In this document: positions 1-8,038 of the stretch, in pieces | Position numbering within the stretch: position 1 is the first letter of the stretch | How the letters are laid out: every line of letters starts with the position of its first letter | Assembly: GCF_022808645.1 (NCBI RefSeq) | Contig: NZ_JAKZKT010000002.1 | Location: 1-64,000, forward strand | Direction of reading: 5' to 3' | Source: Bacillus litorisediminis | GTDB lineage: Bacteria; Bacillota; Bacilli; Bacillales; JC228 | DNA length: 64,000 bases | Position numbers and translations under genes: made by a program | The notes under the pieces: generated by a model | What the model saw: the letters and a program-made list of their open reading frames with translations, nothing else | Database searches by the model: none | Told to the model about the DNA's origin: nothing

Positions 1-56
1 GTGGGCTTGACGCTGTAGTGACATCACTTATAATGCCAAGAGGTGAAGAAGGTTGA
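1..56 (+). other. Left edge, possible gene tail, unassigned
   Basis: All three forward frames are open for a few codons here. One frame reads to a TGA at 54-56 and another to a TAG at 16-18. In B. subtilis ftsY lies directly upstream of ylxM, so an ftsY end is expected near this point. None of the short tails resembles the FtsY C-terminus as I know it, so I do not assign it. The upstream sequence would settle this. Confidence 0.2.
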
Positions 57-120
57 CTTAAAACAAGAAACTAAGAAAACTCGAGAAAACGAAAGCTCGT
101 GTCCAAAATTAGGGGGCCAA

Positions 121-290
121 CCCGAATTCATTGATAAAAGCGTGTGAATTGTTGATTTATAATGAATTCGTTGATAAAAGCCAGAATTTATTGATAAGTG
201 GAGCAAATCCGTTGATAAATCACATGAATCGTTGATATTTGCGTGAAATTCGTTGATGAAAGGTAAATATCGGTTGATAAATGCGTTCGA
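121..290. repeat. Degenerate tandem array A, about 20-21 bp units
   Basis: A TTGAT core, usually preceded by GAATTC-like sequence and followed by AAAA or AAAT, recurs at 131, 152, 171, 191, 212, 232, 253 and 274. Spacings are 21, 19, 20, 21, 20, 21 and 21 bp. Units are degenerate apart from the core. There are no unique spacers between units, so this is not a CRISPR. The array runs almost directly into a second 21-bp array. Function is unknown. Small reading frames across it look like by-products of the periodicity. Confidence 0.75.
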
Positions 291-319
291 GGGAGGCTTT
301 TAAAAAGAAGGGAGGGGGT

Positions 320-835
320 TTTAGCCGGTAGGGAGGACGTTATGACCAGTAGGAAGGAGATTGTTACCCGTAGCGAGGGGGTTATTTCCAGTAGAGAAGG
401 ATTTACTACCGGTAGAAATGGATTTACTCTCGGTAGAAATGGATTTACTCTCGGTAGCGGGTGATTTACTCTCGGTAGTGCGGGATTTACTCTCGGTAGC
501 GGGTGATTTACTCTCGGTAACGGGGATTTACTCTCGGTAGCGGGTGATTTACTCACGGTAGCGGGTGATTTACTCTCGGTAGCGGGTGATTTACTCTCGG
601 TAACGGAATTTACTCTCGGTAGCGGGTGATTTACTCTCGGTAGTGCGGGATTTACTCACGGTAGCGGGTGATTTACTCTCGGTAGTGCGGGATTTACTCT
701 CGGTAGCGGGTGATTTACTCTCGGTAGCGCAGAATTTAGTCTCGGTAGCGGGTGATTTACTCACGGTAGCGGGTGATTTACTCACGGTAGCGGGTGATTT
801 ACTCTCGGTAGCGCACCAGAAACTCTCGGCAGCAC
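320..835. repeat. Tandem array B (minisatellite), about 25 units of 21 bp
   Basis: The unit is CGGTAGCGGGTGATTTACTCT. Its CGGTA core or a variant starts at 326, 347, 368, 389, 410, 431, 452, 473, 494, 515, 535, 556, 577, 598, 617, 638, 659, 680, 701, 722, 743, 764, 785, 806 and 827. Every step is 21 bp except one of 20 and one of 19. Units are near-identical in the middle and degrade at both ends. Because 21 is divisible by three, frames stay open on both strands and give seven-residue repeats such as SKSPATE (minus) or VAGDLLS (plus). No Shine-Dalgarno precedes them, so I do not call them genes. The array is visibly more GC-rich than its flanks. Confidence 0.9.
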
Positions 836-864
836 ACCCCGTACCCCCCCGCCCCCCGTCAACC

Positions 865-893
865 TTGACAATCCCCTATTCCTCCAGTATTCT
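865..893 (+). promoter_or_regulatory. Sigma-A promoter for ylxM-ffh
   Basis: A perfect -35 TTGACA lies at 865-870, then a 17-bp spacer, then -10 TATTCT at 888-893 (4 of 6 to TATAAT). It sits between the repeat array and ylxM. A C-rich run at about 836-858 separates it from the last repeat unit. Confidence 0.7.
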
Positions 894-931
894 TAATGTA
901 AAGTCTTTTCACTTAACAAGGGGGCGCTTAT

Positions 932-1264
932 ATGCTTGAAAAGACAACTAGAATGAATTATTTATATGATTTTTATCAGGCGCTATTAACCCCAAAGCAA
1001 CGAAACTATATGTCTCTTTACTACCTAGATGATTTTTCTCTTGGTGAAATCGCAGAGGAGTATCAAATCAGTCGTCAGGCTGTTTATGATAATATAAAGA
1101 GGACTGAGGCGATGCTTGAGGAGTATGAAGAAAAATTGTTGCTGCTGCAGAAATTTCAAGAGCGTTCGAAGCTTCTGAAAGAGTTAAGGGAGCTGATTGA
1201 AGCAGGTGAAGGCAACAAGGAAGCATTGTTAAAGCCAATACAAGCTCTTGAAAATTTAGAGTAA
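932..1264 (+). CDS. ylxM: YlxM, putative helix-turn-helix SRP-associated protein
   Basis: A 110-residue protein of the YlxM/UPF0122 family. The N-terminal half has a sigma-factor region-4-like helix-turn-helix (residues about 18-60, with the [11 protein letters not shown] recognition segment). The C-terminal half is a charged, probably coiled helix. The family sits next to ffh in many Firmicutes and is thought to modulate the signal recognition particle; streptococcal homologues bind SRP components. The ATG at 932 follows a strong AAGGGGG site. It lies 13 bp before ffh and is presumably co-transcribed with it from the promoter at 865. Confidence 0.93.
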   Translation: MLEKTTRMNYLYDFYQALLTPKQRNYMSLYYLDDFSLGEIAEEYQISRQAVYDNIKRTEAMLEEYEEKLLLLQKFQERSKLLKELRELIEAGEGNKEALLKPIQALENLE

Positions 1265-1277
1265 GGGGGCACTTTGT

Positions 1278-2621
1278 ATGGCCTTTGAAGGACTATCGGA
1301 ACGTCTGCAGAACACCATCCAGAAGATTAGAGGAAAGGGTAAGGTATCAGAAGCGGACGTTAAAGAAATGATGAGGGATGTCCGTCTTGCTTTACTAGAA
1401 GCAGACGTTAATTTTAAAGTTGTAAAAGACTTTGTCAAGCGTGTCAGTGAACGGGCGGTTGGACAAGAAGTTATGAAAAGTCTGTCGCCTGGTCAGCAGG
1501 TTATTAAAGTGGTTAAAGAAGAATTAACCAGCTTAATGGGTGGAGAGCAGAGTAAAATCGCGGTGAGCTCAAGACCTCCAACTGTCATTATGATGGTAGG
1601 TCTCCAGGGTGCCGGTAAAACAACGACAACAGGTAAGCTAGCCAACCTTTTAAGAAAAAAATATAACCGTAAACCGCTTATGGCCGCTGCTGATATTTAC
1701 CGTCCGGCTGCCATTAAACAGCTAGAGACGCTCGGAAAGCAGCTATCAATGCCTGTTTTTTCATTAGGTGACCAAGTAAGTCCTGTTGAAATCGCGAAGC
1801 AAGCGATTGAGAAGGCTAAAGAAGAGCACCATGACTATGTCTTAATAGATACAGCAGGACGCTTGCACATTGATGAAACGCTAATGGATGAGCTGAAGCA
1901 AATTAAGGAAGTGGCGAAGCCTGACGAAATTCTGCTGGTTGTCGATGCGATGACAGGGCAGGATGCCGTTAACGTTGCGCAAAGCTTTAATGAGCAGCTC
2001 GGCATTACAGGAGTGGTACTAACCAAGCTTGACGGAGACACACGCGGCGGTGCTGCATTATCGATTCGAGCCGTGACGGAAAAACCGATTAAGTTTGCCG
2101 GATTGGGAGAAAAATTAGACGCCCTAGAACCGTTCCATCCAGAGCGGATGGCGTCAAGAATCCTAGGGATGGGAGACGTTCTTTCCTTAATTGAAAAAGC
2201 TCAGGAAACAGTCGACGCCGAAAAGGCAAAGGAACTGCAAGAAAAAATTAAAACCCAATCGATTACGCTTGATGATTTTCTTGAGCAGCTTGGACAAGTT
2301 CGAAAAATGGGACCGTTGGATGATCTTCTCAATATGATTCCAGGTGCCAATAAAATGAAGGGCATGAAAAACCTTCAAGTCGATGAAAAGCAGATTGGTA
2401 AGGTAGAAGCGATTATCCGGTCTATGACAAAAAAGGAAAAAGAAGATCCTTCTATCATTAACGCGAGCCGCCGTAAACGGATTGCGGCAGGAAGCGGTAC
2501 AACCGTCCCTGAGGTAAACCGTCTTCTGAAACAATTCGATGAAATGAAAAAAATGATGAAACAAATGACAAGCATGACCAAAGGCAAGAAAAAAGGCGGA
2601 TTTAAATTTCCGTTTATGTAA
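1278..2621 (+). CDS. ffh: Signal recognition particle GTPase Ffh
   Basis: The 54-kDa SRP subunit; it binds 4.5S/scRNA and signal sequences and delivers ribosomes to FtsY at the membrane. At 447 residues it is full length. An N domain is followed by the G domain: P-loop GLQGAGKTTTTGK near residue 108, DTAGR near 190, TKLDGD near 248. A methionine-rich M domain begins near 300. It holds the RNA-binding stretch RKRIAAGSGTT and a C-terminal segment rich in Met and Lys (KKMMKQM). The start follows an AAGGGGGC site that overlaps the ylxM stop. No intrinsic terminator follows; rpsP has its own promoter. Confidence 0.98.
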   Translation: MAFEGLSERLQNTIQKIRGKGKVSEADVKEMMRDVRLALLEADVNFKVVKDFVKRVSERAVGQEVMKSLSPGQQVIKVVKEELTSLMGGEQSKIAVSSRPPTVIMMVGLQGAGKTTTTGKLANLLRKKYNRKPLMAAADIYRPAAIKQLETLGKQLSMPVFSLGDQVSPVEIAKQAIEKAKEEHHDYVLIDTAGRLHIDETLMDELKQIKEVAKPDEILLVVDAMTGQDAVNVAQSFNEQLGITGVVLTKLDGDTRGGAALSIRAVTEKPIKFAGLGEKLDALEPFHPERMASRILGMGDVLSLIEKAQETVDAEKAKELQEKIKTQSITLDDFLEQLGQVRKMGPLDDLLNMIPGANKMKGMKNLQVDEKQIGKVEAIIRSMTKKEKEDPSIINASRRKRIAAGSGTTVPEVNRLLKQFDEMKKMMKQMTSMTKGKKKGGFKFPFM

Positions 2622-2668
2622 AAAACAAAGGGAATTTCCGCCAAAAATACGATGTAAAGAAAAAACAC

Positions 2669-2697
2669 TTTACAACCTAAAATCTATTTGATATTAT
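2669..2697 (+). promoter_or_regulatory. Sigma-A promoter for rpsP
   Basis: A -35 TTTACA at 2669-2674, a 17-bp spacer, and -10 TATTAT at 2692-2697. A small inverted repeat (GTAAAG/CTTTAC, 2654-2673) overlaps the -35. The position, about 40 bp before the rpsP start, fits the ribosomal-protein operon that follows. Confidence 0.65.
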
Positions 2698-2711
2698 ACT
2701 ATCTTGTGTGA

Positions 2712-3008
<297 letters not shown>

Positions 3009-3016
3009 GAGGGCCT

Positions 3017-3256
3017 ATGAAAGAGCTCATTGAAACGATTGTCAAGCCCCTTGTCGAATTTCCGGAAGATGTTCGTGTTGATGTTGTGGAAGAAAAGAAT
3101 AGCGTTACCTACAAGCTTTCTGTCAACAAGAATGACATCGGGAAAGTAATAGGAAAGCAAGGGCGCGTAGCTAAAGCGATTCGTACGGTTGTTTATGCTG
3201 CCGCTGCAGCGAAGCAAGACGAATCCAAAAAAGTCTATGTTGATATCGTCGATTAA
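3017..3256 (+). CDS. khpA: KH-domain RNA-binding protein KhpA (YlqC)
   Basis: A 79-residue single-KH-domain protein. The KH signature appears as GKVIGKQGRVAKAIR near residues 42-56. Homologues (KhpA) pair with KhpB/Jag to bind RNA and influence cell division and elongation in streptococci and other Firmicutes; in B. subtilis the gene is ylqC. It starts 8 bp after rpsP with a weak GAGGGCC site, suggesting coupling to rpsP translation. It is followed by a strong hairpin and T run, so downstream genes may be partly attenuated. Confidence 0.95.
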   Translation: MKELIETIVKPLVEFPEDVRVDVVEEKNSVTYKLSVNKNDIGKVIGKQGRVAKAIRTVVYAAAAAKQDESKKVYVDIVD

Positions 3257-3287
3257 AAGGAGGGAGGGGACACTACCCTCCTTTTTT
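3257..3287 (+). terminator. Intrinsic terminator after khpA
   Basis: A perfect 8-bp stem (AAGGAGGG 3257-3264 with CCCTCCTT 3276-3283) with a run of T. It lies inside the rpsP-trmD cluster, so it may lower expression of ylqD-rimM-trmD relative to rpsP-khpA, or those genes may have another promoter. Confidence 0.8.
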
Positions 3288-3375
3288 GTACATAATAGAG
3301 TTATTGCACCTTGCTGCTTTCTTTTTGGAATAAAAAGCTCCTTGTCCAATTTCAAAATGAAGAGGAGTCATTTAA

Positions 3376-3762
3376 ATGAAAATTATTAGAAAGATATCTG
3401 TAAAGCAAGTGCTGACGGAAGAAAGTAAAAAGAACATATCGCACAAACTACAAATGGAAGGTGCTCAGCTGAAAAAGGAGTGCGAGCAGCTTTTATTTGA
3501 ACTGAAAAAAGCAGAACGTTCGGCAAAATCACAAACGAATGCTTTACGCACCAGTTTTCAAAAGGAAATTGAACGAAGAGAAGCTAAACTAAAAACCATC
3601 GAGTTTCAATTGGAGCAGCTCGAAATCGTACCGCTGGGGACGGAGATTAAAGAGTCGGAGGTTGAAGCGGTTCTCGAAATTAATGAAGGCGATCACTGGG
3701 ATGAGGTCGTTAAGGAAATTATTGTGGAAAATGGAATCGTAAAAGAAATACGTAAAGGGTGA
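3376..3762 (+). CDS. ylqD: YlqD family protein
   Basis: A 128-residue YlqD-family protein of unknown function, found at this position across Bacillaceae. Residues about 15-85 are dense in Lys, Glu, Gln and Leu and look like a long coiled coil. The C-terminal 40 residues are acidic and probably beta-rich ([18 protein letters not shown]). No catalytic motif or membrane segment is visible. Start ATG 3376 follows GAGGAG. It lies 7 bp before rimM. An RNA or ribosome link is suggested only by its neighbours. Confidence 0.85.
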   Translation: MKIIRKISVKQVLTEESKKNISHKLQMEGAQLKKECEQLLFELKKAERSAKSQTNALRTSFQKEIERREAKLKTIEFQLEQLEIVPLGTEIKESEVEAVLEINEGDHWDEVVKEIIVENGIVKEIRKG

Positions 3763-3769
3763 CCGATTT

Positions 3770-4288
3770 ATGGATAGATGGTTTAATGTTGGAAAAATCG
3801 TAAATACTCATGGTTTGCGCGGAGAAGTGAGGGTTATGTCCCGCACCGACTTTGCAGATGAAAGATACCGATCAGGTAATACTTTATATTTTTTCTCTGA
3901 AAAGGAAGCAAATCGACCAATTCCTCTTACAGTAAAAAGCCATCGATCTCATAAGGGCTTCGATTTATTAACGTTTGAGGGATACGATTCAATCGAAGCT
4001 GCAGAACCGTTGAAAGGCGGTCTTCTAAAAATCAAGGAGGAGCAGCTTTTAAGCTTGGATGAGGGTGAATTTTACTTCCATGAAATCATAGGGTGTGAAG
4101 TATTTACGGATAGCGGCGAAAAAATTGGAAAAATTAAAGAGATCCTAACACCTGGTGCCAACGATGTTTGGGTTGTCAAAGGAAATCGAAAGGAATATTA
4201 TATTCCATATATTGAGGATGTCGTTCAATCAATTGATATAAAAGAAAAGAAAATTACCATAACTCCAATGGAAGGGCTGCTAGATTAA
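3770..4288 (+). CDS. rimM: Ribosome maturation factor RimM
   Basis: RimM helps assemble the 30S head by binding S19 and is needed for 16S rRNA processing. At 172 residues it is full length. The N-terminal RimM beta-barrel starts [19 protein letters not shown]. The C-terminal PRC-barrel includes [14 protein letters not shown] and YIPYIEDVV. Its TAA stop overlaps the trmD ATG by one base (TAATG), a sign of translational coupling. Confidence 0.97.
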   Translation: MDRWFNVGKIVNTHGLRGEVRVMSRTDFADERYRSGNTLYFFSEKEANRPIPLTVKSHRSHKGFDLLTFEGYDSIEAAEPLKGGLLKIKEEQLLSLDEGEFYFHEIIGCEVFTDSGEKIGKIKEILTPGANDVWVVKGNRKEYYIPYIEDVVQSIDIKEKKITITPMEGLLD

Positions 4289-5016
4289 TGAGAATTGATG
4301 TTCTTTCTCTCTTCCCTGAAATGTTTACAGGCGTATTTGAGTCTTCTATCTTAAAAAAAGCGAGCGAACAAAAGGCCGTATCCTACCATGTTACGAATTT
4401 TAGAGAATTTGCGGACAACAAGCATAAAACGGTCGATGATTATCCCTATGGCGGGGGGGCAGGAATGGTATTGAAGCCGCAGCCTATTTTTGATGCGGTA
4501 GAAGCATTGACGAGAGAGACCAAGCCCCGCATCATTTTGCTATGTCCTCAGGGAGAGGTCTATACCCAAAGCAAAGCAGAGGAATTAGCAAAAGAGAAGC
4601 ATCTTCTTTTTATTTGCGGGCATTATGAAGGGTATGATGAAAGAATTCGAGAACACTTGGTTACTGATGAAATTTCGATTGGAGACTATGTTCTGACGGG
4701 CGGAGAGCTGGCTGCGATGGTGATTATTGATAGTGTAGTCAGACTTCTGCCCGGTGTCCTAGGCAATGAGCAATCTCCGTTAGAGGATTCTTTTTCAAAA
4801 TGTGGTTTGCTTGAGCATCCCCATTATACACGGCCGGCGGATTTTAGAGGTATGAAGGTTCCAGAAGTACTAACGTCTGGCCATCATGAAAAAATAGAGG
4901 AATGGCGGGAAAAGGAGTCTCTGCTTCGAACCTATAAGCGCCGTCCTGAGTTACTTGAGAAAGCAAGCCTTTCAGAAAAACAGAAAAAGTGGTTAGAAGA
5001 ATTGAAAAGACAATAG
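4288..5016 (+). CDS. trmD: tRNA (guanine-N1)-methyltransferase TrmD
   Basis: TrmD methylates G37 next to the anticodon, using S-adenosylmethionine, to prevent +1 frameshifts. The 242-residue protein has the SPOUT trefoil-knot motifs: [13 protein letters not shown] at the N-terminus, [10 protein letters not shown], the [10 protein letters not shown] loop, and [13 protein letters not shown] with GVLGNE forming the SAM pocket. The C-terminal helical domain is complete. The start codon overlaps the rimM stop. It is followed by the rplS promoter and leader. Confidence 0.98.
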   Translation: MRIDVLSLFPEMFTGVFESSILKKASEQKAVSYHVTNFREFADNKHKTVDDYPYGGGAGMVLKPQPIFDAVEALTRETKPRIILLCPQGEVYTQSKAEELAKEKHLLFICGHYEGYDERIREHLVTDEISIGDYVLTGGELAAMVIIDSVVRLLPGVLGNEQSPLEDSFSKCGLLEHPHYTRPADFRGMKVPEVLTSGHHEKIEEWREKESLLRTYKRRPELLEKASLSEKQKKWLEELKRQ

Positions 5017-5022
5017 ATTGTA

Positions 5023-5051
5023 TTGAAATCGATAGTTGAATATGGTAAGAT
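5023..5051 (+). promoter_or_regulatory. Sigma-A promoter for rplS
   Basis: A -35 TTGAAA at 5023-5028, a 17-bp spacer and -10 TAAGAT at 5046-5051. It would give an mRNA leader of roughly 100 nt before rplS. Confidence 0.6.
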
Positions 5052-5057
5052 AGCAGT

Positions 5058-5140
5058 TGTGACTTAGACAGAAATCGTCTGTTGGGTCAGCGAATACGAT
5101 GTTCCGCTGCGATCAATGAGAATTGTAAGAGCATCTGTAG
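5058..5140 (+). promoter_or_regulatory. Putative L19 autoregulatory leader of rplS
   Basis: The leader can fold into small stems: TGAC (5060-5063) with GTCA (5086-5089) enclosing AGAC/GTCT (5066-5069 with 5077-5080), then CAGCG (5088-5092) with CGCTG (5105-5109). Firmicutes have a known L19 ribosomal-protein leader at this position, and placement and compactness fit. I could not compare with the family model, so the assignment is tentative. Confidence 0.5.
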
Positions 5141-5155
5141 AAGGAGTTGAAGATC

Positions 5156-5500
5156 ATGCATCCAATTATTCACGAAATTACGAAGGATCAGCTTCGTACC
5201 GATCTTCCAGATTTCCGTCCTGGTGATACTGTACGTGTACACGTAAAAGTTATCGAGGGAACACGTGAACGTATTCAGGTGTTTGAAGGCGTCGTCATTA
5301 AACGCCGCGGTGGCGGAATTAGTGAAACTTTTACAGTACGTAAAGTTTCTTATGGTGTTGGTGTTGAACGTACTTTCCCAGTACACACACCAAAAATTGC
5401 GAAGCTTGAAGTGGTTCGTCGCGGTAAAGTTCGTCGTGCAAAACTTTACTATCTGCGTAACCTTCGCGGTAAAGCTGCAAGAATTAAAGAGATTAGATAA
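5156..5500 (+). CDS. rplS: 50S ribosomal protein L19
   Basis: L19 sits at the 30S-50S interface near the A site. The 114-residue protein shows the family's [17 protein letters not shown] and [16 protein letters not shown] segments and has normal length. The ATG at 5156 is chosen over the in-frame TTG at 5147, since AAGGAG at 5141 is well spaced for the ATG and L19 aligns from MHPII. It is transcribed alone, with its own promoter, leader and terminator. Confidence 0.98.
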   Translation: MHPIIHEITKDQLRTDLPDFRPGDTVRVHVKVIEGTRERIQVFEGVVIKRRGGGISETFTVRKVSYGVGVERTFPVHTPKIAKLEVVRRGKVRRAKLYYLRNLRGKAARIKEIR

Positions 5501-5510
5501 TAAAAGCTTT

Positions 5511-5552
5511 AACAGGCGAGGAATGTTTTGCATTCCTCGCCTGTTGCTTTTT
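5511..5552 (+). terminator. Intrinsic terminator after rplS
   Basis: A perfect 15-bp stem (5511-5525 with 5531-5545), a 5-nt loop TTTTG, then GCTTTTTT. Confidence 0.92.
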
Positions 5553-5665
5553 AAGCAGATGTCCCAAGTAGTTGATTTTTCCCTACTTTCCATCTTCTAT
5601 TGTAGAGATATGTGGAATTGTTTAGTACAATAAAAAAGGAAGCTGGAATAGGGCGAGGTATCGGG

Positions 5666-6226
5666 ATGGAACAATCAAAAAGGAAAAAAAATGAAATATG
5701 GGAATGGATAAAGGCATTTTTAATAGCTATTGGTCTAGCTATCATTATCCGTCAATTTTTCTTTGCTCCAATCATTGTGGATGGTTTTTCTATGAAGCCT
5801 ACACTAGAAGATCATGATCGGATGATAGTGAATAAGTTCAGTTATAAATTCGGCAGTCCTGAACGCTTCGATATTATCGTGTTTCAGGCACCGGAAGGAA
5901 GAGATTACATAAAACGTGTAATTGGTCTGCCAGGGGACAGGATTGAGTATAAAAATGATGTTCTATATATTAATGGAAAACCGTACGATGAACCCTATTT
6001 AGAGGAGTTTAAAAAAGCCGAATTATCGGGCCCTTTAACGTTCTCCTTTACGTTAGAGGATGTGATTGGCCGCGAAACTGTTCCAGAAGGACATGTGTTT
6101 GTCATGGGGGATAATCGAAGATTCAGTAAGGATAGCCGTCATATTGGAGCAGTTCCTTTTGATAAAATTCTTGGAAAAACGAGTTTCGTATTTTGGCCGT
6201 TTGAAGATATAGGATTTGTCAAATAA
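5666..6226 (+). CDS. lepB: Type I signal peptidase
   Basis: A membrane serine peptidase (family S26) that cuts signal peptides from secreted proteins. The 186-residue product has a charged N-terminus, one membrane segment (about residues 14-34), then the catalytic domain facing outward. The serine is in GFSMKPTL (Ser42) and the general-base lysine in YIKRVIGLPGD (Lys83); the GDNR..SxDSR box is present. The ATG at 5666 is preferred over an upstream in-frame ATG because GGGCGAGG precedes it and it gives the short cytoplasmic tail usual in SipS-type enzymes. It lies between rplS and rbgA, where B. subtilis has no such gene. Confidence 0.95.
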   Translation: MEQSKRKKNEIWEWIKAFLIAIGLAIIIRQFFFAPIIVDGFSMKPTLEDHDRMIVNKFSYKFGSPERFDIIVFQAPEGRDYIKRVIGLPGDRIEYKNDVLYINGKPYDEPYLEEFKKAELSGPLTFSFTLEDVIGRETVPEGHVFVMGDNRRFSKDSRHIGAVPFDKILGKTSFVFWPFEDIGFVK

Positions 6227-6271
6227 TAAAGGCAAACTTTGAAGTAAGACGAGAGTGAGTGTACATAGAAA

Positions 6272-7117
6272 ATGACCATTCAATGGTATCCGGGCCATAT
6301 GGCTAAGGCAAAAAGACAAATTTTAGAAAAAATAAAACTAGTGGATATTGTGATTGAAATTGTGGATGCAAGAATCCCATTATCATCACGAAATCCGATG
6401 GTAAATGAAATTGCTCATCAAAAGCGGCGACTCATTCTTTTAAATAAGAGTGATTTAGCGGATTCAGCTGTAACGAAAGAATGGATTGAGTATTTTGAAG
6501 AAAAGGATATAAGTGTGCTTGCTATCAACGCTCATAAATCCGCGGATGTGAAAAAAGTGATTCAGCAGGCAAAACATTTGATGAAGGATAAACACGAGGC
6601 TCTTCGTGAAAAGGGGGTCACGCCCCGAGCCATCCGTGCACTGATTATAGGCATCCCGAACGTAGGGAAATCGTCATTCATTAATCAGCTTGCCGGGAAA
6701 AATATCGCGAAAACAGGAAACACCCCAGGGGTTACGAAAGCTCAAAGCTGGATTAAATCTGGAAAAGATTTTGAATTGCTAGATACGCCAGGGATTCTTT
6801 GGCCAAAATTCGAGGACCAACTGGTAGGATACCGCCTGGCTGTAACTGGAGCGATTAAAGATACGATTCTGCCGCTGCAAGACATAGCGGCGTATGCCTT
6901 AAAATATTTAGGGGAACATTATCCTGATCGACTTAAGGAGAGATATAAGCTTCCTGCGATTTCAGAGGATATGGCCGAACTGTTTGATCAGATTGGCAGA
7001 AAGCGGGGCTGTATTGTTTCTGGCGGCGATGTTGATTGGGATCGCGTAGCTGAAATTGTTCTTCAAGAAATAAGAAATGGAAAACTAGGACCCTTATCAT
7101 TTGAGATACCTGAATAG
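6272..7117 (+). CDS. rbgA: Ribosome biogenesis GTPase RbgA (YlqF)
   Basis: RbgA is a circularly permuted GTPase needed for a late step of 50S assembly. It monitors the region around L6 and helps recruit L16, L27 and L36. The permuted order is visible in the 281-residue protein: G4 NKSDL near residue 58, then G1 GIPNVGKSS near 128, then G3 DTPGILWP near 175, followed by the C-terminal helical RNA-binding domain. The N-terminus begins [15 protein letters not shown] as in B. subtilis YlqF. A terminator follows. Confidence 0.97.
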   Translation: MTIQWYPGHMAKAKRQILEKIKLVDIVIEIVDARIPLSSRNPMVNEIAHQKRRLILLNKSDLADSAVTKEWIEYFEEKDISVLAINAHKSADVKKVIQQAKHLMKDKHEALREKGVTPRAIRALIIGIPNVGKSSFINQLAGKNIAKTGNTPGVTKAQSWIKSGKDFELLDTPGILWPKFEDQLVGYRLAVTGAIKDTILPLQDIAAYALKYLGEHYPDRLKERYKLPAISEDMAELFDQIGRKRGCIVSGGDVDWDRVAEIVLQEIRNGKLGPLSFEIPE

Positions 7118-7127
7118 ATTAGGACTT

Positions 7128-7156
7128 AAGGCCCTTCGCACGGGTCTTTACTTTTT
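7128..7156 (+). terminator. Intrinsic terminator after rbgA
   Basis: Stem AAGGCCC (7128-7134) with GGGTCTT (7142-7148), one G-U pair, then TACTTTTTT. Confidence 0.7.
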
Positions 7157-7204
7157 TATCTGAAGGTCGATATAGGCAGTATAAAAGGATAGTAGGTGCT
7201 AAAT

Positions 7205-7969
7205 ATGCAACGTACCATAAAGGAGATAAAAAGACAGTTAGACCAAACTTCAAGTCTCGATGATCCATTCATAAAAGAACTTCAAAACGATTCTAGAAAA
7301 GGAGTTCAAAACCTTTTAGAAGGGTTTATAAAACGAATTGAAAAAGAAAAACAGGAGAAGGCTCATTTTAAAAAGCTATCATCCTATGAAAGGTATTATA
7401 GAAAGCAAGGGTATCACATGATTGCCGGAATTGACGAAGCTGGCCGCGGACCTATTGCAGGTCCAGTGGTTGCAGCTGCTGTTATCTTAAAAGAAAAAGT
7501 GTACATACCAGGATTAAATGATTCTAAGCAGTTAACGGAGGCAAAAAGAGAAGAGCTGTTTGATTTGATTTACAAATCCTCAATCGCGATTGGAGTAGGG
7601 ATAATCCATTCCTATGAAATTGATCAGATTAATATTTATCGGGCTTCTCAGAAAGCGATGCTAGAAGCCGTTCGCAGTCTGGGGCTGCAGCCAGATTTTT
7701 TATTAATAGATGCGATGCCTTTAACGACACCGTATCCATCTGAGTCTATTATTAAAGGGGATGCGAAAAGTATTTCAATTGCCGCCGCTTCGATTGTGGC
7801 AAAGGTAACGAGAGATCGGTATATGACTGAAATGGAGCAAAAATTTCCAGGCTATGGTTTTGATAAACATAAAGGCTATGGAACTGCAGAACATATCGAG
7901 GCAATTCGGCGGCACGGTGTTATTTCAGAGCACCGGAGAAGCTTTGCGCCTGTAAAGGAGTTTCTGTAA
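7205..7969 (+). CDS. rnhB: Ribonuclease HII
   Basis: RNase HII removes RNA from RNA-DNA hybrids, including single ribonucleotides left in DNA. The 254-residue protein has the type-2 signature IDEAGRGPIAGPVV near residues 75-88, a second acid in LNDSKQL and a third in LLIDAMPL, plus the DRYM and GYGFDKHKGYGT motifs. The N-terminal extension of about 70 residues is normal for Bacillus RnhB. ATG 7205 is chosen because AGGTG lies about 7 bp upstream; the GTG at 7196 is part of that site. Confidence 0.96.
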   Translation: MQRTIKEIKRQLDQTSSLDDPFIKELQNDSRKGVQNLLEGFIKRIEKEKQEKAHFKKLSSYERYYRKQGYHMIAGIDEAGRGPIAGPVVAAAVILKEKVYIPGLNDSKQLTEAKREELFDLIYKSSIAIGVGIIHSYEIDQINIYRASQKAMLEAVRSLGLQPDFLLIDAMPLTTPYPSESIIKGDAKSISIAAASIVAKVTRDRYMTEMEQKFPGYGFDKHKGYGTAEHIEAIRRHGVISEHRRSFAPVKEFL

Positions 7970-8038
7970 ATCGAAAGATACAAAACAGCATCAATTCTCT
8001 AACGTACGTTCTTAAAGTTTCTAGTGGAGGTGAAAATA

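Noticed and set aside
1-56. C-terminus of ftsY
   Set aside because: Expected from gene order, but none of the short tails resembles the FtsY end, so it is left unassigned.
188-785. Minus-strand repeat proteins (SKSPATE heptads)
   Set aside because: Frames are a by-product of a 21-bp repeat without stops. They have no Shine-Dalgarno, and the frame breaks where units are 19 or 20 bp.
121-835. CRISPR array
   Set aside because: Units of 20-21 bp are directly adjacent with no unique spacers, and no cas genes are in the window.
2375-2668. Minus-strand frames opposite ffh
   Set aside because: They are antisense shadows of a conserved gene and lack ribosome sites.
3257-3287. End of the rpsP operon at the khpA terminator
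   Set aside because: ylqD, rimM and trmD follow closely with no clear promoter, so partial read-through is more likely than a full stop.
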